A stretch of 64,000 nucleotides of DNA from Paenibacillus hemerocallicola (GCF_006265175.1 NZ_VDCQ01000041.1:1-64000); one strand, 5' to 3'; counted from the stretch's first letter, positions 1-9,626 are shown. The notes: generated by a model from the letters alone, not told the origin. Program-made: numbers and translations.

Positions 1-66
1 CCCGTGGAGCCGTTCGTTCCCGTGGAACCGTTCGTTCCCGTAGAGCCGTTCGTTCCCGTGGAGCCG
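1..66 (-). repeat. 18-bp tandem repeat encoding a (Ser-Thr-Gly-Thr-Asn-Gly)n linker
   Basis: Units of 18 bases (CCCGTGGAGCCGTTCGTT with one or two substitutions) begin at 1, 19 and 37, with a partial unit at 55. They keep the frame of the stalk-domain gene and encode STGTNG repeats, a flexible linker. The array probably continues beyond the left edge, and its copy number is likely to vary between strains by slippage. Confidence 0.9.
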
Positions 67-554
67 GTTTTGCCGTCTGAGGCTTGTCCGCCGCTATTGT
101 CCGACGATGCCGCTTCCTGCGACACCTTGAACAGTCGAACCGCCGGGGTAGTTTCGTTCCAGACCACATTCATCCCCAGTTGCTCGGCGATGAAGCGTAC
201 CGGTACGAGCGTATTGCCGTCTTGAATGATCGGAGCGGCTTCCAGCGTCCAGCTGACGCCTCCCGCCTTGGCAATGACGCTGTCGATTTTCAGCTCGATC
301 AGCGTTTGGCCCTGCTCGATTTTGACGGTGCGCTCTTTCTCCAGCCATGTTACCTTTGCTTCCAATTCCTCGGAAATGATCCGTACCGGAACGATCGTCG
401 TTCCACCGTTAACGATTTGCGGAGCCACCTCTGGATTCAGCTTCTTCTCGTTCAGAAATAGCTGAATCGGTTTGTCGGCGGCAAACGCTTGGATTGGCAC
501 GAGCAGCATCAAGGCGATCAACAGGGTCGGCAGCAACAGTTTTAAGTACTTCAT
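1..554 (-). CDS. Secreted copper-amine-oxidase N-terminal (stalk) domain protein, 3' end outside window
   Basis: The gene reads leftward from an ATG at 554 and runs off position 1 still open. A GAGGTGG ribosome site lies four bases upstream. The protein starts with a signal peptide (MKYLKLLLPTLLIALMLL, cut near AFAA), so it is exported. Residues about 27-145 form two tandem stalk repeats of the copper amine oxidase N-terminal type, each with a TTIVPVRII or NTLVPVRFI strand pair followed by W and a VKI or VRLF strand. A low-complexity Ser-Thr-Gly-Asn linker follows and leaves the window. In paenibacilli this architecture often precedes an N-acetylmuramoyl-L-alanine amidase or another wall-acting domain, but that domain is not visible here, so enzymatic function cannot be assigned. 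The stalk domain alone does not imply amine oxidase activity. Confidence 0.85.
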   Translation of the reverse strand, partial: MKYLKLLLPTLLIALMLLVPIQAFAADKPIQLFLNEKKLNPEVAPQIVNGGTTIVPVRIISEELEAKVTWLEKERTVKIEQGQTLIELKIDSVIAKAGGVSWTLEAAPIIQDGNTLVPVRFIAEQLGMNVVWNETTPAVRLFKVSQEAASSDNSGGQASDGKTGSTGTNGSTGTNGSTGTNGST

Positions 555-970
555 CGTCCACCTCTAAGCTTCATTTCGATTTGGTAGCCGTTCGGGCAAA
601 ATCTTCCATCACTCCTTCCATTCTATCAAGTTTCGAGAGAAAGGGACAGAAGTTTGCATAGATTTGCCAGCATCAGACATAACGTTAGACGCCCAAAAAG
701 AAGCAAAAGTTGCGTGAAAAGCACAAAAAAGTCTATCCTTTTGACAAAACCTCTGAAAAAAGGATAGCTAGAGCGCTGCTGCTCGCGATTAAACCGTTCT
801 TTCGCCCGTTTTCGTTACAGTCCGCGGATAATGGAGACAAATCGTATCGACAACGGCTCCTCCCGACGGACTGCGGGGAAATTCGTTATATCGAATCGTT
901 CCGGGTACAACAAGGCTGCATTATGCTACTCTTAACCCGCTGAAACAGATTGCGGAAAGGAGACCTCGCA
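555..970. other. Intergenic region between divergent genes, with one AT-rich hairpin
   Basis: This 416-base stretch separates the leftward stalk-domain gene from the rightward kinase gene and should hold both promoters. A perfect 10-bp inverted repeat, CTATCCTTTT (733-742) with AAAAGGATAG (758-767), encloses a 15-base loop. A TTGACA hexamer (741-746) overlaps the hairpin, but a good -10 is not obvious 17-18 bases downstream, so no promoter is called. Short open frames here lack ribosome sites and look spurious. Confidence 0.5.
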
Positions 971-1756
971 ATGAAACTTGAACAATTCCGGCTGCCGGAC
1001 CGATTTCAGACAATCTTACGGAACAAAGAATCCAGGTTCGTTCATGCGCCTTATTCCGGGGCGTACACATTTCATTTTCGAAGCAAGGATCGTTCATGCT
1101 ACTTGAAAATATTGCCGACCGGTCACCGGGAGCCGCTGGTGCAATATCGGGACAAGCTCGTGTGGCTGAAGGGCCGGCTCCCGGTTCCGGAAGCGCTCGA
1201 GTATGAGGCGGACTCTGAGTACGAGTACTTGCTCATGTCGGAAATTACCGGTCGCGACGCTACTGACGAATTATTCCGCCGCAACGCCGAACATACTGTT
1301 TCCTTGCTCGCCAAAGGTCTGAGAGCCATTCATAGCGTGGACATCGCACATTGTCCCTTCGATTACAGCGTGAATAACAGGCTGCGCTTGATCGAGAGCC
1401 GCTTGTCGGAGGGACTGGTCGATCGGGGCGCTGTCGAGGAGCGTTTCGGGGACACGCTGGAGCGGCTGCACGAGCGGCTTCAGTCGGATATGACCGGTTT
1501 GCAAGAAACGCCGGTCTTTTGCCACGGGGATTACAGCGTTCCCAATATCGTCATCGACAACAATGAAATAAGCGGCTTCATCGACATAGCCGATGCCGGA
1601 GTATCCGATCCGTATCGGGACTTTGCCGCCGCGCATCGCAGCATTATCCGGAATTTCGGAGAACGATTTATCCCTCTTTTCTATGAAACGTACGGGATCG
1701 ATCCGGATATGCGGCGACTTCGTCTCTATGATTTGATCGAGCATTTCGCATGTTGA
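971..1756 (+). CDS. Aminoglycoside phosphotransferase (APH(3')-like) family kinase
   Basis: A 261-residue cytoplasmic protein-kinase-fold enzyme that transfers phosphate from ATP to a small hydroxylated substrate. The Brenner-type catalytic motif HGDYSVPN (residues about 184-191) and the metal-binding segment GFIDIADAGVSDPYRD (about 201-216) match the APH(3') layout. The second motif carries DIAD where classical APH(3') enzymes have D-L-G-R. The ATG at 971 is chosen over an in-frame TTG at 950 because AAAGGAG (956-962) stands eight bases before it. The gene is a monocistron facing leuCD. Whether it confers resistance or phosphorylates an endogenous compound cannot be told from sequence; chromosomal homologues are common in soil Bacillales. 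Confidence 0.8.
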   Translation: MKLEQFRLPDRFQTILRNKESRFVHAPYSGAYTFHFRSKDRSCYLKILPTGHREPLVQYRDKLVWLKGRLPVPEALEYEADSEYEYLLMSEITGRDATDELFRRNAEHTVSLLAKGLRAIHSVDIAHCPFDYSVNNRLRLIESRLSEGLVDRGAVEERFGDTLERLHERLQSDMTGLQETPVFCHGDYSVPNIVIDNNEISGFIDIADAGVSDPYRDFAAAHRSIIRNFGERFIPLFYETYGIDPDMRRLRLYDLIEHFAC

Positions 1757-1784
1757 ACATAGACACTCCGGCCTAAATGCAAAC

Positions 1785-1838
1785 AGTCCCGGAGGCGGCA
1801 TATAAGCTCTACGGCTCGTATGCCTGCTTCCCGGGACT
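1785..1838 (-). terminator. Probable terminator of leuCD, possibly bidirectional
   Basis: AGTCCCGG (1785-1792) pairs with CCGGGACT (1831-1838), and inner bases GGCATA and TATGCC extend the stem. It lies between the stops of two converging genes. The following T tract on the leftward strand is short and broken (TGTTTGCATTT). Confidence 0.6.
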
Positions 1839-1866
1839 CCGGACTTCTATTTGCGAGAATTTCGAC

Positions 1867-2466
1867 TTAAGCGAGACGCGCCGCTTGCTTGGCCTCATAC
1901 TCGGAGATCAAGCTTTCGTGCTGCAGCGTCAGGCCGATATCGTCCAAACCTTGCAGCAGGAACTGGCGACGATGTTCGTCCAGCTCGAACGAAATGCTCA
2001 AGCCCAGATCGTCGGTGATCGTCTTGTTCTCCAAATCGACGTTCAGCTTGTAGCCTTCGTTGGCGGCCGTGCGTTGGAACAGCTCTTCCACTTGCTCTTC
2101 GCTGAGCTTGATCGGCAAAATGCCGTTCTTGAAACAGTTATTGTAGAAAATGTCGGCATACGAAGGGGCGATGACGACTTGGAACCCATAGTCCATGATC
2201 GCCCACGGAGCATGCTCCCGGGACGAACCGCAGCCGAAATTGGCGCGGGAAATGAGCACCGAAGCGCCTTGGTAGCGCGGTTTGTTCAGATCGAAATTCG
2301 GGTTCACGTTGCCTTGCTCGTCGAAACGCCATTCGAAGAACAAAAATTGGCCGAAGCCGGTACGTTCGATCCGTTTCAAAAACTGCTTGGGAATGATGGC
2401 GTCCGTATCGACGTTAACCCGGTCCACCGGACCTACGAGGCCCGTATGCTGTTTGAATGCTTCCAT
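1867..2466 (-). CDS. leuD: 3-isopropylmalate dehydratase small subunit
   Basis: LeuD (199 residues) pairs with LeuC to isomerise 2-isopropylmalate to 3-isopropylmalate in leucine synthesis in the cytoplasm. The N-terminus [20 protein letters not shown], the [13 protein letters not shown] segment and the swivel-domain motif [16 protein letters not shown] (residues about 70-85) are typical. Length is normal for bacterial LeuD. The start is 34 bases downstream of the leuC stop, so the two subunits are co-transcribed. leuA and leuB are not in this window, so the leucine genes are split in this genome. Confidence 0.96.
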   Translation of the reverse strand: MEAFKQHTGLVGPVDRVNVDTDAIIPKQFLKRIERTGFGQFLFFEWRFDEQGNVNPNFDLNKPRYQGASVLISRANFGCGSSREHAPWAIMDYGFQVVIAPSYADIFYNNCFKNGILPIKLSEEQVEELFQRTAANEGYKLNVDLENKTITDDLGLSISFELDEHRRQFLLQGLDDIGLTLQHESLISEYEAKQAARLA

Positions 2467-2500
2467 CGGTTATCTCTCCTTATCGCTTCTATCGTCCGTA

Positions 2501-3922
2501 TTATACGCCTGCTTCGACTTTGAACGTCCAGTCGCGAACGTCGACGAAATGTCCCGCGATCGCGGCTGCTGCCGCCATCGCCGGAGACACCAGATGCGTA
2601 CGTCCGCCGCGGCCTTGACGGCCTTCGAAGTTCCGGTTCGACGTGGAAGCGCAGCGTTCGCCCGGACTCAAAACGTCGGGATTCATCGCGAGACACATGC
2701 TGCAGCCCGCATCGCGCCACTCAAAGCCGGCTTCGCTGAAAATTTTGTCTAGCCCTTCCTTCTCCGCTTGCAGCTTGACGCGGCCGGAGCCGGGTACGAC
2801 AATCGCGTTCACGTGCGATGCTACCTTGTAGCCCTTCGCCACTTCGGCGGCGGCGCGCAGGTCTTCGATCCGGCCGTTCGTACAGGAGCCGATGAAGACG
2901 CGGTCCACTTTCAGCTCGGTCATCGGCGTGCCCGGAATCAGACCCATATATTCGATCGCCTTCTCGGCGGCTTTGCGTTCGTTCTCGGTCGGGAGGCTCG
3001 CAGGGATCGGTACGTTCGCCGTAACATCCGTACCCATTCCCGGGCTCGTTCCCCAAGTTACTTGCGGAATAAGCGACTCGGCGTCAAATTCGACGACCGT
3101 ATCGAATGCGGCGCCTTCGTCCGTAACAAGCTGCTTCCACTCTTCGACGGCGCGGTCGTACGCTTCGCCCTGCGGCACATAATCGCGGCCGCGCAGATAG
3201 TCGAACGTCGTCTCGTCCGGAGCGATCATACCCGCTCTGGCGCCGCCCTCGATAGACATGTTGCACACTGTCATCCGCTCTTCCATCGACAGCCCGCGAA
3301 TCGCTTCGCCCGTATATTCGATAACGTATCCCGTTGCGAAATCGGTGCCGTACTTGGCGATGATGCCGAGGATCAAGTCCTTTGCCGTAACGCCCGTTCT
3401 CAGCTTGCCGACGACGCGCACTTCCATCGTCTGGGGCTTCGATTGCTGCAAGCATTGGGTAGCGAGAACATGCTCGACTTCGCTCGTACCGATGCCGAAG
3501 GCCAAAGCTCCGAAAGCGCCATGCGTGGATGTGTGGCTGTCGCCGCACACGATCGTCTTGCCCGGATGGGTCAAGCCGACTTCGGGTCCCATAACGTGTA
3601 CGACGCCTTGGTCGACGTGGTTCAAGTCGAACAGCATAACTCCGAAGTCGGCGCAGTTTTTCGACAGCGTGTCGATTTGCTGCTTCGAGATCGGGTCCGC
3701 GATATTGAAGCGGTCCTTCGTCGGCACGTTATGATCCATCGTGGCGAACGTCAAGTCCGGACGGCGCACTTTGCGGTTCGTCAGCCGGAGTCCTTCAAAT
3801 GCCTGAGGCGACGTAACCTCGTGCACCAGGTGAAGGTCGATATAAATGATGCTCGGTTTTCCTTGCTCCTGATAAATTACATGATTGTCCCAAATTTTCT
3901 CGAACAACGTTCTCTTTGCCAT
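2501..3922 (-). CDS. leuC: 3-isopropylmalate dehydratase large subunit
   Basis: LeuC (473 residues) is the aconitase-fold, [4Fe-4S]-bearing subunit of isopropylmalate isomerase. Visible landmarks are the [17 protein letters not shown] start of domain 1, [13 protein letters not shown], and cluster-ligand cysteines in [15 protein letters not shown] and [13 protein letters not shown]. The ATG at 3922 ([14 protein letters not shown]) is preferred over an in-frame upstream ATG at 3955 because GGAGAGGTG lies just before it and the family N-terminus begins there. It is first in the leuCD unit. No T-box or other leader structure was found upstream, although leucine genes of Bacillales often carry one. 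Confidence 0.97.
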   Translation of the reverse strand: MAKRTLFEKIWDNHVIYQEQGKPSIIYIDLHLVHEVTSPQAFEGLRLTNRKVRRPDLTFATMDHNVPTKDRFNIADPISKQQIDTLSKNCADFGVMLFDLNHVDQGVVHVMGPEVGLTHPGKTIVCGDSHTSTHGAFGALAFGIGTSEVEHVLATQCLQQSKPQTMEVRVVGKLRTGVTAKDLILGIIAKYGTDFATGYVIEYTGEAIRGLSMEERMTVCNMSIEGGARAGMIAPDETTFDYLRGRDYVPQGEAYDRAVEEWKQLVTDEGAAFDTVVEFDAESLIPQVTWGTSPGMGTDVTANVPIPASLPTENERKAAEKAIEYMGLIPGTPMTELKVDRVFIGSCTNGRIEDLRAAAEVAKGYKVASHVNAIVVPGSGRVKLQAEKEGLDKIFSEAGFEWRDAGCSMCLAMNPDVLSPGERCASTSNRNFEGRQGRGGRTHLVSPAMAAAAAIAGHFVDVRDWTFKVEAGV

Positions 3923-4329
3923 AGGAATCACCTCTCCGATCTTTGATTCGATCATACCACTTCCGGCTTGATTGCTCCAAGATATAATTTCTATAGCGCC
4001 AATAGGAAATGACTATAAGCGTGAGACATCGAACCTTCACATTTTCGAATGCAGAGCGCATATTAAAGAGGTCGGCGGCGAAAATAAATATACGTATCGG
4101 CACCGCTAAACGATAATGAAAACCTACATATTTACTGATGATCAGGGATGACCCGACGCGCCAAATCGGGAAACGTCAATGCCGGAATCCCGCCAAAAAT
4201 CGGCAATTTAGCGCATGTAATTCGCTGTTGGTGTTATAGGGTTCAGTATGGCTTCAAATAAAATGGAACATTGCTAAAACCAATTATAGGCGTTCGCGGT
4301 TGCATCTGACGAGTCTAAAATAATGGCAG
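3923..4329. other. Intergenic region upstream of leuC, no gene seen
   Basis: About 400 bases separate leuC from the terminator of the neighbouring lyase gene. It should hold the leuC promoter on the leftward strand (a TATATC hexamer lies near 3980), but no convincing -35/-10 pair, T-box, riboswitch or open frame with a ribosome site was found. Confidence 0.4.
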
Positions 4330-4359
4330 CTGCCGGAAGCCGTTCAGAGCCTCCGGCAG
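4330..4359 (-). terminator. Rho-independent terminator of the secreted lyase gene
   Basis: CTGCCGGA (4330-4337) and TCCGGCAG (4352-4359) form a GC-rich stem just after the lyase stop; reading leftward it is followed by a T-containing stretch (CCATTATTTT). The stem resembles the terminator at 9713-9753, as if the two units share ancestry. Confidence 0.75.
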
Positions 4360-4370
4360 ATCGGGCCGGG

Positions 4371-7300
4371 CTACTTTACCGCAATAGGGTCGATTCGGAA
4401 CGTATGGGTTCCTTTCCATTTCGTAGCCGGGTAGTAGAGCAGCTGTGAAGGCCGATCGGACGAGATCTCGTCTCTCGTATACGAGAAGCCTGGGTCCGTG
4501 TCGACCGCAATCGTCGTGACGCCTTTCGTTTCATCGCGGGTTACGCCCGTAATTCGATAAGCATGAGCGGTCTGATCCGGGTGGGTAACGAACATGTATC
4601 GTCCTACCGCGGAAGAAGAAACGACCGCCGGGGTGACAAACCCATTTGCTTCGCCCGGTATTTGTCCGCGCTGTACCTTCGTGATATCGCCTGTAATGGA
4701 GCCTTCCCCGATCAGCCGATCGGCTCCCTTCTGCAGCAACGCACCGCCCGAAAGATACATGTTGGTCACCGCACCGTCCTCGAGCCGAATAAAGCCCATT
4801 TTCCCGATCATGGTCATATCGCCGACGGTAAGCGGTTGTCCGCCGTTATTCGGGGAACTAAGGACGATGTCCGTCGTATTTCCGTACGAAACGGCGACGA
4901 TCGCATCCCCCGTCGTCTCGTCCGATTTCAACACTTCCACGCTTTCGATTACCGCTTCCGCTCCGGCTGCGTACGGCTCCATGACATGAATGAACTGGCT
5001 GCTCAGATCGGTTCCTTCTTTGCGAAGGATGAACTTGGGCATGTCGTATTTGACTGCCTCCGCATTGGTATCGGAACTCAAGCCGTTCACGCGGGTCGCT
5101 CTCAACGACGGCGATTTGCCGATAAACAGCCGATTGTTCCCGCTGCCTGCAAACCCGAATACGTTCATATTCGCCTTGTCGACGGTACCGCTCTTCGTCG
5201 TCATCGTCAGTTCGTACGACCCGTCGGGCACATCCGCCTCCCGAACGTCCTTCACATAAATATAGCCGTAATATTGATTGTCGCTCGTTCCGCCCGTATC
5301 CGTCTCCTGCGCCGGCTGAATAATCGTCGGACTGCCGTTCACCAAGTACGGTCCGTAGTTCTCGAGCGGTACGTTGGCCGTTATGACGGCATCTCGATTC
5401 GCGTCGCCGTTAAGCGCATATTCGTGCTTGCCGCCCCCCGCCACGCGGAATAGATCGACGACATAGCCCGAGCCCCCGGCCGTCCCGTCAAATCCGATAA
5501 ACCACGGCTCCCTGCTGTACTCCGAAACACCGGGATAAGCATTTTCCTGATGCGCCTGCATCGCCTGAACGTCCCCCGATGCCGAGAACAAATTGTAAGC
5601 GGTCAGCTTGCCTCCCTGTTTGCCGGCATCTTTGATCGAAGCGTCTTTGCCGTCCACTACGACCGTGTTATGGCCTAAAGTAGAAAGAGTCCACTGCCGG
5701 TAAAACGTATGCGTATACCCAAGGTCCGGCAGAAGCTCCTGGCCTTCTCCGAACAGCGACAAATGTAACGGATCTTTATGGTCATGCCCGAATTTCGGGG
5801 AGAACGTCATATACAGCTGCGATTGACCGGCTCCCTGCCCGCGAATCAGCTTGGCGATTCCCGCCGCCGGCATGACGAGCGAATGATCGTTCTGCGGCGC
5901 CGTCGCCTTCTGGAATGCCCAGGTGTCGTTGATCGGATAATAATTGCCGTTCGGATAAGCGAGCAGATTCGGAAGGTTGAGTAGGGAACCGATTTGCGGC
6001 AGCATGACGGACGGATCGAAATCGTCGAACCGTTGTCCCGTTATGGACGACACGTAGCCTGCGGGATCGGTCCATCCGGCCGCATAACCCGCCGTCCCCC
6101 GGATGCCGTTGCTCGTCTGATTATGGTACGAAAGCGTGATTTCTTTCCAGAAGCCGTCGAACAAAAAGCCGCTCTTGGCGAATTCATCCATCCTGTTCAC
6201 CGCTTCATGAATGTAACGCGGTTCCTTCAACGCTTTGCCGAGCTGGATGAGCCCGATCCAATTCGAATATTCGACATTATGGCTCAGCACCGGATACGTG
6301 TAAATCGCTTCGATAGACGGAAGCAGCATGCCGTCGACGATTTTGCTCCGGACGTCTTCCCCGGCTTCGGCGCTCAGCAGCTCGAATGCGTCGGTTTTAT
6401 CCACGTCCGCGAAAGCGTCGGCCAGTGGACGAAGCGCCACGAGATCCTGCGAGGTCCATCGCTCCCACATTCCGCCATAGTAGTTGTAAGGCGGAGCGGC
6501 CTCTCCGTCCATCGGATATTGATTCCATATCGTATCGTTGATTCTCACCCAGCCTTCATAGGCTTGACTGAACCGGTACAGCAATCTGGCTGCCCCAAGC
6601 GGATCGGTCGCCGCCATTTCCTTGGTTCTTTTCACGGCATGCAGCCGCTGCTGGTGCCACAGATGAGCCGACAAAAAATAACGTTTGCCCGAACTGTCCT
6701 CATAATAAGGATAATCGACCTGCTGGCCTTTTTTATTCGTGACGGTCAACTTGTTCGTTTCCTTGTACGAATCGTTCGGGTATTCCATCTTAATCGTGTC
6801 CGCCGACGTTATGCTCCATGGCTTGGCGACGCTCCAAGTATAATTCGCGGAACGGAACCCGAGCTGCGTATTGTGCGGAACGCCCGTGGCGAAGAAACCG
6901 ACCCGATCGGGAATGAGCTGCATAAGCAGTTGCACCTCCGCGCTCGGCGGCTGGTACGTTATGCGGGTAACCGTCGATTCGGAAACCGGAACATGATACA
7001 ACTGTTCCCCCGCTTCTATAAGACTGTAGCGGTCGAAAGTGAACACGGCCAGCTTCCCGGGCTGACCTCCATGGCTACCTGCGAATAGCTGCAGCCGGTA
7101 TAGTCCGTCTTCCAAGGGCGCCGGATGCGAGAACTCGAGCAAATAGTCGTTTCCTTGTTTGACCAGTGCGGCATCGCCGAGAATCGTTTGTTCGCCGGAC
7201 GGGGAAGTCCACACGAGTCGAATGTCCGCATGCTTCAACTGGGGATAGCTCGATTTCTTGAACGCCAGCACTTTCTCGCCGAAGCTTTTGAACAGCAAAC

Positions 7301-8171
7301 GGACGTTTTCCGGCCTCCAAGCCTCAGCCGGGCCGTCTGCGGAAATAGACGGCGGGTTCGCCATATACAAGGCGCCCAAACGACCTTCATTCGTAACGCC
7401 GGCGTGGAGCGTAAGCGCCCTCTGGTCGAACGGCCGGTTCCGGTCGTCGTCGATCAAGGTCGAGGTCCGGACCGGAACCCAGGAGCTCGCCGGGTAGGGG
7501 GAGTCCGGACCGTAATAACGCACGACATTAAGCTTAAGCTCCGCAGACGGCTGCAGACGGGGTCCCCCGATTGCGCTCCAAGGTATGGCAACCTCCGCCG
7601 ACCAGTTCCCGTCCGCCCGCTTGTTCACGACAGGCGAAACCTGCTTGCCCAGCACCAGATTGATGAACTGCTGCTCGCTGTCCTGAGGGTCCTGTCCCGT
7701 CCAGTTGTTGAAGCTGATTCCTACCGGATGCGTGTCTGTAGTAACGTTGACCGGGATCGTATAGAACATTCGTTCGTCCGTACCGTCGCCAAGGACAATA
7801 AATAATCGCTCCGCTGACGGCAACGCGTCGTAACCCGTCGGACTTTCCAGCGAAATGTACAAGCGGCTCGGGTCGTACACGACTTTGACAACCGTATCAT
7901 GCTCGGTCTCGCGGTTTTCGAAAAACGTTTTGAATCCTTGCAAAGGCGACGCTTGACCCCAAGCCGGCTCGTTCAGGATGCCGTCCGCCACTATCGGACC
8001 ATAGGTGTTGTGCGTGAAGACTCCCCATCGATCATCCAGCATCCCGACGCGCGGGTAATCATCCGGGTCAGGTTCCGTCTCGGCGGCATACAGTCCAGGG
8101 AAGGTGACGGCTAGAATCGAAAGCATAAGGAGAAGCAACCATGCCATGCTGCGCGCACGATTGGGTTTCAC
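4371..8171 (-). CDS. Secreted heparinase II/III-family polysaccharide lyase with N-terminal carbohydrate-binding-like domain
   Basis: A 1266-residue exported protein. Residues 1-29 are a signal peptide (MAWLLLLMLSILAVTF). Residues about 50-245 resemble a CBM9 or DOMON-like sugar-binding beta-sandwich (VADGILNEPAWGQASPLQGF). A long alpha-barrel region (about 500-760) has WERWTSQDLVALRPLADAFA and SHNVEYSNWIGL. The heparinase II/III beta-sandwich follows with the hallmark FGHDHKDPLHLSLFGEG (about 793-809) and LLPDLGYT. Such enzymes cleave uronic-acid-containing glycans by beta-elimination; the substrate is unknown. The start is GTG, with AAGGAG nine bases upstream, 44 bases after the stop of the solute-binding gene, so the two are one unit behind a cre-controlled promoter. 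A paralogue without a signal peptide lies at 18645-22361. Confidence 0.85.
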   Translation of the reverse strand: MKPNRARSMAWLLLLMLSILAVTFPGLYAAETEPDPDDYPRVGMLDDRWGVFTHNTYGPIVADGILNEPAWGQASPLQGFKTFFENRETEHDTVVKVVYDPSRLYISLESPTGYDALPSAERLFIVLGDGTDERMFYTIPVNVTTDTHPVGISFNNWTGQDPQDSEQQFINLVLGKQVSPVVNKRADGNWSAEVAIPWSAIGGPRLQPSAELKLNVVRYYGPDSPYPASSWVPVRTSTLIDDDRNRPFDQRALTLHAGVTNEGRLGALYMANPPSISADGPAEAWRPENVRLLFKSFGEKVLAFKKSSYPQLKHADIRLVWTSPSGEQTILGDAALVKQGNDYLLEFSHPAPLEDGLYRLQLFAGSHGGQPGKLAVFTFDRYSLIEAGEQLYHVPVSESTVTRITYQPPSAEVQLLMQLIPDRVGFFATGVPHNTQLGFRSANYTWSVAKPWSITSADTIKMEYPNDSYKETNKLTVTNKKGQQVDYPYYEDSSGKRYFLSAHLWHQQRLHAVKRTKEMAATDPLGAARLLYRFSQAYEGWVRINDTIWNQYPMDGEAAPPYNYYGGMWERWTSQDLVALRPLADAFADVDKTDAFELLSAEAGEDVRSKIVDGMLLPSIEAIYTYPVLSHNVEYSNWIGLIQLGKALKEPRYIHEAVNRMDEFAKSGFLFDGFWKEITLSYHNQTSNGIRGTAGYAAGWTDPAGYVSSITGQRFDDFDPSVMLPQIGSLLNLPNLLAYPNGNYYPINDTWAFQKATAPQNDHSLVMPAAGIAKLIRGQGAGQSQLYMTFSPKFGHDHKDPLHLSLFGEGQELLPDLGYTHTFYRQWTLSTLGHNTVVVDGKDASIKDAGKQGGKLTAYNLFSASGDVQAMQAHQENAYPGVSEYSREPWFIGFDGTAGGSGYVVDLFRVAGGGKHEYALNGDANRDAVITANVPLENYGPYLVNGSPTIIQPAQETDTGGTSDNQYYGYIYVKDVREADVPDGSYELTMTTKSGTVDKANMNVFGFAGSGNNRLFIGKSPSLRATRVNGLSSDTNAEAVKYDMPKFILRKEGTDLSSQFIHVMEPYAAGAEAVIESVEVLKSDETTGDAIVAVSYGNTTDIVLSSPNNGGQPLTVGDMTMIGKMGFIRLEDGAVTNMYLSGGALLQKGADRLIGEGSITGDITKVQRGQIPGEANGFVTPAVVSSSAVGRYMFVTHPDQTAHAYRITGVTRDETKGVTTIAVDTDPGFSYTRDEISSDRPSQLLYYPATKWKGTHTFRIDPIAVK

Positions 8172-8215
8172 TTTTCTTCACTCCTTCGTTTTCTATTGCA
8201 TGGAACGGCTGCCGC

Positions 8216-9556
8216 TTACTTGCTTTTCAGCTCGGCGATTTTCTTGTTGGCCGCTTCTTCCGCTTCCCGCAGCGCCGTGTTGACATCCTTCTGCCCGCCG
8301 ACGACCTGATTGAATGCATTGATCAAGGCGGCTCTGGCCTGAATGTAAAATTGATCCTTTACACTCATCTCGCCGAACGCCTTGGGGACCAGCGCCTGAA
8401 AATGGATGCCTGCAAGCTCGGGGAGACCGCTTCCGAGCAAATGGATGTAGTTTGCGTTTTGCAGCGGAGGCGTGGCGCCTCTCGTGACCAGCTCGCGCTG
8501 AATGTCGTCCGAGGTGAATTGCGTAATTGCGGCGAACGCTTCCTCCTTATATTTGCTGGTCGCGGAGATCAAATAATATCGGACGCTCGGCTGCGGTCCT
8601 TCCTTCGGAAAGTTTTTGAATGCCGGGAAGGGCACGATATCCCACTTCATATCCGTTTCGGCTTTCCCCGCGACCGAATTTACGCCGATCGAGATTGCGA
8701 CCGTCTTATCCTTGTTGAACATATTTCCCGCGGAAGTAATGTTGGTCAGCTGCACAGGCTTCTCCACATTGGCGGCCAATTGATACAAAGGAACAATCCG
8801 GTCGAACTTCTGCTTCCAGTAATCGGTCGAAAGCGTCGCCTGCTGCGTCTTCGGATCGACATATTGCGGCGCCTTCTCGTTCATGTCGAGCATCGCGATG
8901 ATGTCTCCGGCAAAGCCGTAATACTGCACGCCTCCTTCGACCCGTGTCAGCTTGCGCGCCGTCTCGAGAATGTCTTCCCACGTCATGCTGTCGTTCAGAT
9001 ACGGAACGCCGAACTTATCGAACAAATCTTTGTTGTAGAACAGCGTGTAGGAACTGACTCTCCCCGGCAAGCCGAGCAGTCTGCCGCCGGTGACCTGCTT
9101 CATCGAATCGATCGTGACCGGCAAAAACCGGTTGAGATCGTAATGTTGCGCACGGACCATGTCGGAAATATCCATATCCAGTCCCAGGTCCATGATCGGC
9201 TGTACGTCCGGCGTTGAAATAATAATGTCGATAGGCGTTTTGGCCGCGACGACGTCTTTGAGCGCCGTTCCCGTTCCCGGAGCGATAAATTTGAATTTGA
9301 AGTTCGGATATTTCCGCTGAATGTATTGACCTTCCGCGTCCATAAACGCTTCGTAATTGCCGCTAAGCATCGAGTATACCGTCAGCTCCGCTTCCTTGTT
9401 CGGATCGACGGGCTCCGCCGTTCTGCCCCCGCCCGGGGCCGGCTTACCTTCGGCGGGCGAGGCGCTCTTGTCTCCGCCCTCCCCATGACCGCATGCTGCG
9501 AGCAGCACCAGCGACGCCAAAACGACCGTTCCCGCCCGACTATTCGTCCTTCTCAT
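8216..9556 (-). CDS. ABC transporter solute-binding lipoprotein, copy 1
   Basis: A 446-residue extracytoplasmic sugar-binding protein of the family 1 (carbohydrate) type. It begins with a lipoprotein signal whose lipobox LLAAC puts the acylated cysteine at residue 22, followed by a Gly/Ser/Pro linker. The mature domain (about 50-446) has ELTVYSMLSGNYEAF, PIDIIISTPDVQP and YYFAGDI-like ligand-cleft segments, ending in IAELKSK. It is very similar along its whole length to the product at 11987-13336. The 5' leader GAGAGGGGCA is also conserved. It heads an operon with the secreted lyase. No permease or ATPase is adjacent, so it must work with a transporter encoded elsewhere or merely hold ligand at the surface. 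Confidence 0.92.
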   Translation of the reverse strand: MRRTNSRAGTVVLASLVLLAACGHGEGGDKSASPAEGKPAPGGGRTAEPVDPNKEAELTVYSMLSGNYEAFMDAEGQYIQRKYPNFKFKFIAPGTGTALKDVVAAKTPIDIIISTPDVQPIMDLGLDMDISDMVRAQHYDLNRFLPVTIDSMKQVTGGRLLGLPGRVSSYTLFYNKDLFDKFGVPYLNDSMTWEDILETARKLTRVEGGVQYYGFAGDIIAMLDMNEKAPQYVDPKTQQATLSTDYWKQKFDRIVPLYQLAANVEKPVQLTNITSAGNMFNKDKTVAISIGVNSVAGKAETDMKWDIVPFPAFKNFPKEGPQPSVRYYLISATSKYKEEAFAAITQFTSDDIQRELVTRGATPPLQNANYIHLLGSGLPELAGIHFQALVPKAFGEMSVKDQFYIQARAALINAFNQVVGGQKDVNTALREAEEAANKKIAELKSK

Positions 9557-9612
9557 ATTCGACTGCCCCTCTCGGTAATTGCGAGTGTTTGCCGGTACGA
9601 AACGCCATTCTT

Positions 9613-9626
9613 TGAAAGCGCTTTCT
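9613..9626. promoter_or_regulatory. cre (CcpA) operator for solute-binding gene 1
   Basis: TGAAAGCGCTTTCT matches the catabolite-responsive consensus TGWNANCGNTNWCA at 13 of 14 positions and is nearly palindromic. It lies just downstream of the predicted transcription start and 57 bases before the start codon, a place where CcpA-HPr(Ser-P) blocks transcription. Confidence 0.85.

Noticed and set aside
1-66. Short repeats at the left edge as a CRISPR array
   Set aside because: The 18-bp units are back to back without spacers and encode an in-frame linker.
710-943. 77-codon frame upstream of the kinase gene
   Set aside because: No ribosome site, covers the hairpin and probable promoter region, and has no recognisable sequence.
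2768-3946. 392-codon open frame antisense to leuC
   Set aside because: leuC is conserved over its full length on the other strand; the antisense product has shadow composition.
3923-4329. Leucine T-box before leuC
   Set aside because: No GGTACCGCG-type T-box or terminator/antiterminator pair exists on the leftward strand here.
5994-7088. 364-codon open frame antisense to the secreted lyase
   Set aside because: Same reason: shadow of a GC-rich gene with strong family motifs.
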